DNA from: Sedimentisphaerales bacterium
GTDB taxonomy: Bacteria > Planctomycetota > Phycisphaerae > Sedimentisphaerales > Anaerobacaceae
DNA length: 55,912 bases
Direction of reading: 5' to 3'
NCBI GenBank assembly: GCA_016932835.1
Contig: JAFGCD010000003.1
Span: 1 to 55,912 of the forward strand
Below the pieces are notes generated by a model that saw nothing but the letters and a program-made list of their open reading frames with translations, had not been told where the DNA came from and ran no database searches. The position numbers and the translations under genes were made by a program. Of this stretch, positions 25,737 to 32,797 are shown in pieces (the first letter of the stretch is position 1; each line of letters starts with the position of its first letter).

Positions 25737-26675
25737 ATGCGTCTTCTTTTACGGCAAAAGGACGGTGCGGCCAGGGAACTTCTTTTCGAAAAAGGACCTG
25801 TCTCAATCGGACGCGGGGCCGACAGCAGCGTTTTCCTGCCCGACCCTTCCGTATCCAGACAACACGCAATGCTCCACCGTGCCGACGACGGGACATGGCT
25901 CGTCGAAGACCTCGACTCGGCAAGCAAGACTTACCTGAACGACCAGCCCGTGCGCAAGGCTCGCGTAAAGCCCGGCGATGTCCTTCGAATCACCGAATTT
26001 TCAATCGAGTTGGCCGAGGAGCAACAGAGCCCGCAGGAACAACAGCAGCAGCCGCAGGAACAACAACCTCCGGCACAACAGCAGGGCCCACAGGAAGACG
26101 AAGAAATGCAGATGGCCGATACCATGCACCTCCAGGCGGCCCTGGCGACCCCGCCTCACGAAACGGTCGTCCGAAATCCTGACGCCGGACACGCGCCGGC
26201 GATGAGACTGGCCGCAAAAAGGCTCGTCGATTTCTCCAAGGCCACAGAGAAAATCTGCTCGGCAGAAAGCATCGACCAACTTCTCCTGACCCTCCTCGAC
26301 CTCATCCTCGAAGAATTCGACGCATTCCACGTCTGGTGTGCCTTGAGAATACAGCCCGGCGGACCGATGACATGCCACGCAGGAAAAAAGGTCGATGGCT
26401 CGCCGATAGACCTCAACGCGATACCCCTGCGCGAGAAAATCATCCAAGCGGTCGAGAAAGGCCAGTTCCTGGTGATGCCGCGGGTATCGGCGCAGTTGGA
26501 GGAAGAAGACGCCATCCGCTCGGCTATGATAGCGGCTATAATGCGCCCGGACGGCTGCTTCGGCGTTCTCTACGTCGATAACGCAATGAAAGAAAAACAC
26601 TTCAGCCTGAGCGACCTCGACTATCTCATGCTCGTGGCAATGCACACCGCGGCCGTGATGAAAAAATTCCTCTGA
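25737..26675 (+). CDS. FHA-domain protein with GAF-like sensor domain
   Basis: The 312-residue cytoplasmic protein starts at ATG 25737 after AGGAG. An FHA domain fills about residues 1-95, with the phosphothreonine-binding pattern SIGRGADSSVFLPDPSVSRQHAML (shown in part: GR, SRQH). A glutamine/proline-rich linker follows (about 100-138, runs of QQ and PQEQ). The C-terminal domain (about 165-310) looks like GAF: SIDQLLLTLLDLILEEFDAFHVW, then CFGVLYVDNAMKEKHFSLSDLDYL. FHA reads phosphorylated partners and GAF senses a ligand or dimerises, so the protein likely links Ser/Thr phosphorylation to a signal. It carries no catalytic output domain. No kinase gene is adjacent; the kinase-like protein at 41.6 kb is the only candidate in the window. 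Confidence 0.85.
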   Translation: MRLLLRQKDGAARELLFEKGPVSIGRGADSSVFLPDPSVSRQHAMLHRADDGTWLVEDLDSASKTYLNDQPVRKARVKPGDVLRITEFSIELAEEQQSPQEQQQQPQEQQPPAQQQGPQEDEEMQMADTMHLQAALATPPHETVVRNPDAGHAPAMRLAAKRLVDFSKATEKICSAESIDQLLLTLLDLILEEFDAFHVWCALRIQPGGPMTCHAGKKVDGSPIDLNAIPLREKIIQAVEKGQFLVMPRVSAQLEEEDAIRSAMIAAIMRPDGCFGVLYVDNAMKEKHFSLSDLDYLMLVAMHTAAVMKKFL

Positions 26676-26695
26676 CAATCCTCCAGAACAAGCCG

Positions 26696-26714
26696 GCGAC
26701 AATATCCTTGTCGC
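26696..26714. promoter_or_regulatory. Perfect palindrome overlapping the -35 of the GH5-like gene
   Basis: GCGACAA (26696-26702) and TTGTCGC (26708-26714) are perfectly complementary around a TATCC loop. The right arm contains the -35 TTGTCG. No U tract follows, so an operator is likelier than a terminator for the FHA gene, although both are possible. Confidence 0.45.
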
Positions 26715-26736
26715 AGTCCCGCAGAGCTGCTAAAAT
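26708..26736 (+). promoter_or_regulatory. Candidate extended -10 promoter for the GH5-like gene
   Basis: TTGTCG (26708-26713) lies 17 bases before TAAAAT (26731-26736), and TGC at 26728-26730 gives an extended -10. The coding start is 40 bases downstream. Confidence 0.5.
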
Positions 26737-26775
26737 CCGCTGATTGTCGGCCATAAGTATTATCCGGAGAATGCT

Positions 26776-27903
26776 ATGAGAAAAAAGATTGCTGTTCTGG
26801 CCTGTCTGTCGGTTGTGTGGATTATTACGGGAATTGGCTGTGCGAGCGGCCCTGCGGGGCAATGGTCGCAGGAGAAGGCGCAGAAATGGGGCCGAAAAAA
26901 GGGCTGGCTCTTAGGGTGCAATTTCTCGCCGAGCACCGCCATCAATCAATTAGAGATGTGGCAGGCCGAGAGCTTCGACCCGGAGACAATCGACCGCGAA
27001 TTAGGCTGGGCTGAGGAGATCGGCTTCAACAGCATCCGAGTCTATCTGCATGACCTGCTCTGGAAGCAGGATTCAAAGGGGTTCCTCAAGAGGATCGATA
27101 CCTTCCTCAAGATTGCAAAGAAGCATAAGATCGGCGTGACCTTTGTCATGTTGGACAGTTGCTGGGACCCATTCCCCGAATTAGGCAAACAGCGAGACCC
27201 CAAACCCCACCTTCACAATTCCGGATGGGTGCAGAGCCCGGGAAAGGAGGTCATATCCAGACCCGAACGTCACGACGAACTCAAAGGCTATATCAAAGGC
27301 GTCATCGGGCACTTCCGCAAGGACAAGCGCATCGACACCTGGGACATATTCAACGAGCCGGACAACGTCAACGACTCTTCGTACAGCAAGCACGAGCCGG
27401 AGAACAAGAAAGAGATGGCTCTGATCCTGATTAAAAAGGCCTATGCCTGGGCGAGAGAAGCGAAACCGTCTCAACCTGTCACGGCGGCGCCGTGGCGCGG
27501 CGATTGGTCGAGCGACGAGACGCTGTCGGAGATCGATCGCTTCATGTTCGGCAATTCCGACATAATCACGTTTCACTGTTATGCGGATTTGAACGATATG
27601 AAAAAACGTGTCGAGACCCTAAAGCGGTTCGGCAGGCCTATGATCTGCACCGAGTACATGGCCCGGCCGACCGGAAGCACCTTCGGCAATATCCTGCCCT
27701 ATCTCAAGGAGCAGAACGTCGGCGGTTATAACTGGGGATTCGTGGCGGGCAAAACCCAGACGATTTACCCCTGGGACTCCTGGCGTAGGACCTATACCGC
27801 CGAGCCGCCGCTCTGGTTCCACGACATCTTCCGAAAAGACGGCTCGCCGTACATCGAAGAGGAAACGAACCTCATCAAGAAGCTCACCGGAAAATCCAAA
27901 TAG
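26776..27903 (+). CDS. GH5-like glycoside hydrolase lipoprotein (cellulase/mannanase-type barrel)
   Basis: The 375-residue protein has a lipoprotein signal (lipobox GIGC, C22) and a TIM-barrel domain of the clan GH-A type. The acid/base Glu is E194 in DIFNEPDN and the nucleophile is E293 in MICTEYMARP, about 100 residues apart as expected. Other barrel blocks are GFNSIRVYLHDLLW, KIGVTFVMLDSCWDP, TFHCYADL and GGYNWGFVAGKTQT. Proteins of this kind are often labelled 1,4-beta-xylanase or cellulase, but the substrate cannot be fixed from sequence. CGGAGA lies upstream of the start. It heads the glycan-degradation block. Confidence 0.85.
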   Translation: MRKKIAVLACLSVVWIITGIGCASGPAGQWSQEKAQKWGRKKGWLLGCNFSPSTAINQLEMWQAESFDPETIDRELGWAEEIGFNSIRVYLHDLLWKQDSKGFLKRIDTFLKIAKKHKIGVTFVMLDSCWDPFPELGKQRDPKPHLHNSGWVQSPGKEVISRPERHDELKGYIKGVIGHFRKDKRIDTWDIFNEPDNVNDSSYSKHEPENKKEMALILIKKAYAWAREAKPSQPVTAAPWRGDWSSDETLSEIDRFMFGNSDIITFHCYADLNDMKKRVETLKRFGRPMICTEYMARPTGSTFGNILPYLKEQNVGGYNWGFVAGKTQTIYPWDSWRRTYTAEPPLWFHDIFRKDGSPYIEEETNLIKKLTGKSK

Positions 27904-27971
27904 CCTTTTCGGTTCTGCCAACAACCAGAATCCGCTTCAAACCACCTTCTCTGCGGCGGTGTAAAAGGCTG

Positions 27972-28001
27972 TTGCTATCGGCGGGGCGGTTTGAGTATTA
28001 T
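27972..28001 (+). promoter_or_regulatory. Candidate promoter of the glycan block
   Basis: TTGCTA (27972-27977) lies 18 bases before TATTAT (27996-28001). The next start codon is 39 bases downstream. Confidence 0.35.
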
Positions 28002-28039
28002 TGTCTGCATACGACCGGTATGTGTGAAAGGAGTTGCAG

Positions 28040-29710
28040 ATGATTTTACCGACGAGATTTCGGCTGATCCCGGCCCTTCTTCTGGCGGTTTGCTCGGCCT
28101 GCAGCGGCAAGGATTATCCCTGCCGGTGGTTCTACGTTTCGCGGTCGCTCGGGTCCGACAGCCATGTGGCCGAAATAGAAAAGCTCGTCCAGACGGCATC
28201 GCAGCACGGCTTGAACGGCATGGTGCTTGCGGCGGGGCTGGATCGGCTCGACAGGCAGGGGGGCGATTACCTGGCCCGGCTTGAGAAGGTGCGCGCGATC
28301 TGCGAAGAACATAACATCGAGATCATCCCGTCTTGTTTCTCGGCGGGTTACGGATGGTCGATACTCTCTTACGACCGCAACCTCGCCGCCGGGATACCTG
28401 TGAAGGACGCCGTCTTCGTTGTCCGCGACGGCCAGGCCCGACTTGTCCCCGACGAGAACGCCGTAATCGCCAACGGCGGATTCGAGGGCCACAACGGCGA
28501 GACGGTGACAGGGTACAGGTTTCACGACCGGCCGGGGGATGTGTCCTTTGTCGATGAGGGTGTATTTCACAGCGGCGCGGCTTCACTGCGATTCGAGAAC
28601 TTCGGCAAGTACGAGCACGGCCACGCCAGGGTCATGCAGGAAATCAAGGTCCGGCCCGGAAGATGCTACAGGATCAAGTGCTGGGTCAAGACCGATGGTC
28701 TCGAACCGAAAAACGCATTCAAGATACAAGTTCTCACCGCCGACGGGCGGGCATTGGCTCCATGGGACGGCGACGTCGAATCGACCACGGACTGGCGCCG
28801 GGTCATAATGGGGTTCAACAGCCTCGAATACGACATGGTGCGAATCTATCTTGGAGTCTGGGGCGGCAAGACGGGGCGGTTCTGGGTCGATGATCTCAGC
28901 GCCGAGGAGGTTGCCCTGCTGAACGTGCTGCGGCGGCCTGGGACTCCGTTGACCGTCAAAAGCCTCGACGACGGGACAATCTACGAAGAAGGCAAAGACT
29001 TCGCGCCCGTCAGCGATCCCAGGCTGAACTTCCGGTTCGACCATGACCCGCCGACGATAAAAATTCTGCCCACAGACCGCATCAAAGAAGGCCAGCAGCT
29101 CAGCGTCAGCTACTTCCACGGGATTGGCGTCAATCGAGGCCAGGTGACTATCTGCATGTCGGAGCCGGCCGTCTATGAAATCTGGGCACGCCAGGCCAAG
29201 CTTATGCACAAGTACCTCAGCCCAAAAAGGTATCTTCTCAGTATGGATGAGGTCCGAGCGGGCGGAGGATGCGTTGCGTGTAAGAGCCGGGGTATGACGA
29301 TGGGACAGATACTGGGCGACTGCATCACCAAACAGGTCGAGATCATAAAGAACGTAAATCCGCAGGCCGAGGTATGGTCGTGGTCGGATATGCTCGATGC
29401 CAACCACAACGCCCACGGCGATTACTATCTTGTTGACGGAGATTTCACAGGCTCCTGGAACCACATCCCGAAGGACCTCGGTATCGTGTGCTGGTATTAC
29501 AGTAAGCGCAACGAAAGCCTGAAGTTCTTCTCGGCCCTGGGCTTTGCGACGGTTGCCGGGGCCTACTATGACGGCGATACGCTCGAGAACCCGCAGGGAT
29601 GGCTCGACGCGCTGGACAGAACAGCCGGCGCGCGGGGCATAATGTACACGACATGGCAGAACAAGTATGACCTGCTTGCCGGCTTCGGCGACCTGGTCAC
29701 GAAAAGATAA
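28040..29710 (+). CDS. Secreted GH20-like barrel protein with inserted carbohydrate-binding module
   Basis: The 556-residue protein starts at ATG 28040, with AGGAG six bases upstream. It has a signal peptide ending near SACSG, possibly a lipobox. Residues about 25-135 look like the first strands of a TIM barrel (EKLVQTASQHGLNGMVLAAG, EEHNIEIIPSCFSAGY). A jelly-roll module follows (about 150-300: NGGFEGHNGETVTGYRF through GRFWVDDLSAEEV), like CBM4/9 or CBM22. The barrel then resumes (about 370-550) with LLSMDEVRAGGG, whose DE pair recalls the catalytic pair of GH20-type enzymes, and NPQAEVWSWSDMLD. The module thus splits the barrel. The substrate is unknown. Close neighbours are the triple DUF1080 protein and the oxidoreductase. 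Confidence 0.65.
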   Translation: MILPTRFRLIPALLLAVCSACSGKDYPCRWFYVSRSLGSDSHVAEIEKLVQTASQHGLNGMVLAAGLDRLDRQGGDYLARLEKVRAICEEHNIEIIPSCFSAGYGWSILSYDRNLAAGIPVKDAVFVVRDGQARLVPDENAVIANGGFEGHNGETVTGYRFHDRPGDVSFVDEGVFHSGAASLRFENFGKYEHGHARVMQEIKVRPGRCYRIKCWVKTDGLEPKNAFKIQVLTADGRALAPWDGDVESTTDWRRVIMGFNSLEYDMVRIYLGVWGGKTGRFWVDDLSAEEVALLNVLRRPGTPLTVKSLDDGTIYEEGKDFAPVSDPRLNFRFDHDPPTIKILPTDRIKEGQQLSVSYFHGIGVNRGQVTICMSEPAVYEIWARQAKLMHKYLSPKRYLLSMDEVRAGGGCVACKSRGMTMGQILGDCITKQVEIIKNVNPQAEVWSWSDMLDANHNAHGDYYLVDGDFTGSWNHIPKDLGIVCWYYSKRNESLKFFSALGFATVAGAYYDGDTLENPQGWLDALDRTAGARGIMYTTWQNKYDLLAGFGDLVTKR

Positions 29711-29738
29711 ACACGAAATTCTATTCGGAGACGGTCTC

Positions 29739-31676
29739 ATGAGAACTATGAATATCAGATTTTCGGCATGTCTTGCAGTTTCGCTTATTCTCGCCTGGGC
29801 TGTGACAGCCTCTGGCGCCGATGCAGGTTTCAAACCCCTCTTCCCGGGTGACAGCCTCGAAGGCTGGCTCGTCAGCGACTGGTCGGACATTGCTGTGGCG
29901 CAGAAAGTCGCGGGGACGCCATGGCGAATCGAGAACGGTGTCCTCTACGGGCTCAACAAGCGAACATGGCTTTACTCGCAGAAGGAATATGCGAATTTCA
30001 CCCTCAAACTCGAAACCATGCTTACCAGGGGCAGTAACGGCGGAATAGGACTCCGCTTTGCGCCCAGCGGCGACCCGGCCTACACAGGTATGGAGATTCA
30101 GGTTGTAGATCATGATGTATATTACGGCGGCAACTCTAATCCCAACCAGCGAACAGGCTCGGTCTATGACGAGATCGCCCCGAGCAAGGATGTCGTCAAG
30201 CCTGCGGGGCAATGGAATTCGTGGGAGATTACCTGCCGGGGAAAGAACGTAGTGATTGTCCTCAACGGTGAAAAAATCATCGATGTCGATATGGACAAGG
30301 AGACCAAAGCAAGGCAGCAGAAAGGCCCGGCTCTATCCGAACGACCCGTTAAGGGGCGCATCGGTTTCCAGAACCTCAACGGAAATATCACGCTGCGAAA
30401 TCTCATGATTAAAGAGCTTGACGACGAGGGCTTTACCCCGCTTTTCAACGGAAAGGATCTGAGCGGGTGGGTAAACGTAAGCTGCGCACCGGAGACATGG
30501 ACCGTCGCCGACGGCATGATAATCTGCAGCGGAATCCCCACCGGCGTGATGCGGACCGAACGGATGTACGAGAACTACATCCTCGAACTGGAGTGGCGTC
30601 ACATGAAGCCGAACGGCAACTCCGGCCTTTTCGTTCACTCGTATCCTATTACCGCGCCGGGCCAGCCCTTCACCAAATCCATCGAGGTGCAGATACTGGA
30701 CGGGCGAAATACGGATAATTACACGAGTCACGGTGATGTCTTCGCGATTCACGGCGCGACGATGAAGCCCGACAAGCCTCACCCCGGCGGGTGGATGCGG
30801 TCGCTGCCGAGCGAGAGGCGGTGCAATCCCGCGGGGCAATGGAACCGTTACCGTATCGAAAGCCGGGACGGGAATCTGGCTCTCGCCGTCAACGGCAAGG
30901 TCGTCACCCGTGCGAGCGAAACGAATCCGCGTAAAGGATATATCTGCCTGGAATCCGAGGGCGGCCTGGTCCACTTCCGCAATATCCGGATTCGCGAGCT
31001 GCCGAGCTCTAATCCTCCCGCCGATATGGTCGCGCCGAAGGCCGAAGGATTCCGTAACCTGTACAACGGTCTCGACCTTCGAGGATTCAAGAACAAGCCC
31101 GGCCACGAGGGACATTGGCAGGCGAAGGACTGGATACTCGACTACGACGGCAAGAGCGAAGCCGAGGGCGACAAGAACCTGTGGACCGAAGAGGAATTCG
31201 GCGATTTCGTTCTCATCGTTGATTGGCGGCAGCCTCGCGAGCCGCGCGAAGAAGATGTGCCGCTGGTTCTGCCCGACGGCAGCGAAGCCCGAGACGAAAA
31301 CGGCAGCGAAAAGACCGTCTCGGTCAAGGACGCCGGCGACAGCGGAATCTACATTCGAGGCTCATCCAAGAGCCAGATAAATATCTGGAACTGGCCTATA
31401 GGCTCGGGCGAGATATGGGGCTATCGGACGGATATGAACATGTCACCGCAGGTGCGCCGAGCGGCGACGCCGCTGGTCAAGGCGGATAATCCGCCAGGCC
31501 GATGGAACCGCTTCGAGATTACCGCCGTCGGCGACAAAGTCACCGTCGTCCTCAACGGCAAAACAGTAATCAAGGAAGCCCAACTTCCCGGAATCCCCAT
31601 GAAGGGACCAATCGCACTGCAGCACCACGGCGACCCTATTCAGTTTGCGAATATCTATATCAAGGAATTGAAGTAG
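29739..31676 (+). CDS. Secreted protein with three tandem DUF1080 (3-keto-disaccharide hydrolase) domains
   Basis: The 645-residue protein starts at ATG 29739 after CGGAG and has a signal peptide (about 8-25). Three DUF1080 jelly-roll domains follow at about 30-225, 230-440 and 450-645. Each opens with the family signature: GFKPLFPGDSLEGW, GFTPLFNGKDLSGW and GFRNLYNGLDLRGF. Each also carries the late block AGQWNSWEITCRG, AGQWNRYRIESRDG or PGRWNRFEITAVGD. DUF1080 proteins include lyases/hydrolases that split 3-keto-glycosides; other members may only bind sugars. Three copies in one chain is uncommon, and the copies have diverged, so they may differ in role. A Gfo/Idh/MocA oxidoreductase follows, consistent with a 3-keto-glycoside pathway. 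Confidence 0.88.
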   Translation: MRTMNIRFSACLAVSLILAWAVTASGADAGFKPLFPGDSLEGWLVSDWSDIAVAQKVAGTPWRIENGVLYGLNKRTWLYSQKEYANFTLKLETMLTRGSNGGIGLRFAPSGDPAYTGMEIQVVDHDVYYGGNSNPNQRTGSVYDEIAPSKDVVKPAGQWNSWEITCRGKNVVIVLNGEKIIDVDMDKETKARQQKGPALSERPVKGRIGFQNLNGNITLRNLMIKELDDEGFTPLFNGKDLSGWVNVSCAPETWTVADGMIICSGIPTGVMRTERMYENYILELEWRHMKPNGNSGLFVHSYPITAPGQPFTKSIEVQILDGRNTDNYTSHGDVFAIHGATMKPDKPHPGGWMRSLPSERRCNPAGQWNRYRIESRDGNLALAVNGKVVTRASETNPRKGYICLESEGGLVHFRNIRIRELPSSNPPADMVAPKAEGFRNLYNGLDLRGFKNKPGHEGHWQAKDWILDYDGKSEAEGDKNLWTEEEFGDFVLIVDWRQPREPREEDVPLVLPDGSEARDENGSEKTVSVKDAGDSGIYIRGSSKSQINIWNWPIGSGEIWGYRTDMNMSPQVRRAATPLVKADNPPGRWNRFEITAVGDKVTVVLNGKTVIKEAQLPGIPMKGPIALQHHGDPIQFANIYIKELK

Positions 31677-31764
31677 CCGGTTCCTGCGCGTAGGTTCGCC
31701 CCGCCAACCAAGCAGGGCGCACCCGAACGCACCAAAAGAACCTGCAAGATTCGGAGATTAGACT

Positions 31765-32775
31765 ATGAAAAAGAAATTTGTTTTTCCTGTGCTGCTCGCC
31801 CTGCTGGCAGCAACGCCCTGTTCGGCCCAAGGGCAGAAAATCCTTCGCCTGGGCATGATCGGACTCGACACATCCCACGTTATCGCGTTCACCGAAGCGA
31901 TCAACGCCAAGACAAACGAACACGGGTGCAAGGTTGTCGCAGGTTACCCGGGCGGCTCGCCCGACGTTGCCTCGTCGGCCAACAGGGTGGAAGGTTTCAC
32001 ACAGCAGCTTCGCGAGAAGTACGGTCTGGAGATAGTCGATAGCATCGAGCAGTTGTGCGGAAAGGTCGATGGGGTGCTGCTTGAAAGCGTTGACGGCCGG
32101 CCCCACCTCAAGCAGGCCGGGCCGGTGATAAAAGCGGGTCTGCCGTTGTTTATCGACAAGCCCATGGCCGGCAGCCTTGCCGACGTTATCGAAATCTTCC
32201 GCCTGGCAAAGCAGGCCAATGTCCCCTGCTGGTCGAGTTCGTCGCTGCGCTACACGCCCGGCGCAGTCGATGCGAGGTCCAACGCCGATACCGGCGCGGT
32301 ACTGGGGTGCGACGCTTACGGGCCCTGCTCGCTGGAGGCGCATCATCCGGACCTCTACTGGTACGGCGTGCACGGCGTCGAGATGCTCTTTACAGTAATG
32401 GGGCCCGGCTGCAAGAGCGTCAGCCGAACGCAAGCGAAGGACTTCGAGCTTGTCACCGGCGTCTGGAAAGACGGACGGATAGGCACGTTCCGCGGAATCA
32501 GGCGGGGCAAGAGCGGCTACGGGGCGACGATATTCTGCGAAAAGCAGATAGTCATGGCAGGTGAATATCCCGGGTACGGGCCGCTCGTCGATGAAATAAT
32601 CAAGTTCTTCAAAACGGGAAAGATTCCCGTACCTGCCGAGGAGACTATCGAAATTTTCGCATTCATGTCGGCGGCGGACGAGTCCAAAGCCAGTGGCGGA
32701 ATGCCGGTCTCGATTCAAGAACTGATGGAAAAAGCCCGGCTCAAAGCCGACCCGAAGAAGGATAACGAGAAATAA
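31765..32775 (+). CDS. Secreted Gfo/Idh/MocA-family oxidoreductase
   Basis: The 336-residue NAD(P)-binding protein has an N-terminal signal peptide (KKKFVFPVLLALLAATPCSA) and then a Rossmann strand RLGMIGLDTSHVIAF. This lacks the classic GxGxxG, so cofactor binding is atypical. The second family block LLESVDGRPHLKQAGPVIKAG and the EKP-like FIDKPMAGSLADV are present; the K-P pair of the active site is kept. The C-terminal half is the substrate-binding alpha/beta domain, with YWYGVHGVEMLF containing the usual His. Exported family members are common in planctomycetes and bring a bound cofactor. A role in oxidising or reducing sugars next to DUF1080 is inference from context. Confidence 0.82.
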   Translation: MKKKFVFPVLLALLAATPCSAQGQKILRLGMIGLDTSHVIAFTEAINAKTNEHGCKVVAGYPGGSPDVASSANRVEGFTQQLREKYGLEIVDSIEQLCGKVDGVLLESVDGRPHLKQAGPVIKAGLPLFIDKPMAGSLADVIEIFRLAKQANVPCWSSSSLRYTPGAVDARSNADTGAVLGCDAYGPCSLEAHHPDLYWYGVHGVEMLFTVMGPGCKSVSRTQAKDFELVTGVWKDGRIGTFRGIRRGKSGYGATIFCEKQIVMAGEYPGYGPLVDEIIKFFKTGKIPVPAEETIEIFAFMSAADESKASGGMPVSIQELMEKARLKADPKKDNEK

Positions 32776-32797
32776 AAAACAAACAGGATGAATCAAG

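Noticed and set aside
28583-29890. A 435-codon minus-strand open frame across the GH20-like gene
   Set aside because: It is antisense to a gene with a signal peptide and recognisable domains, crosses the boundary to the next gene, and has no ribosome site or family motif.
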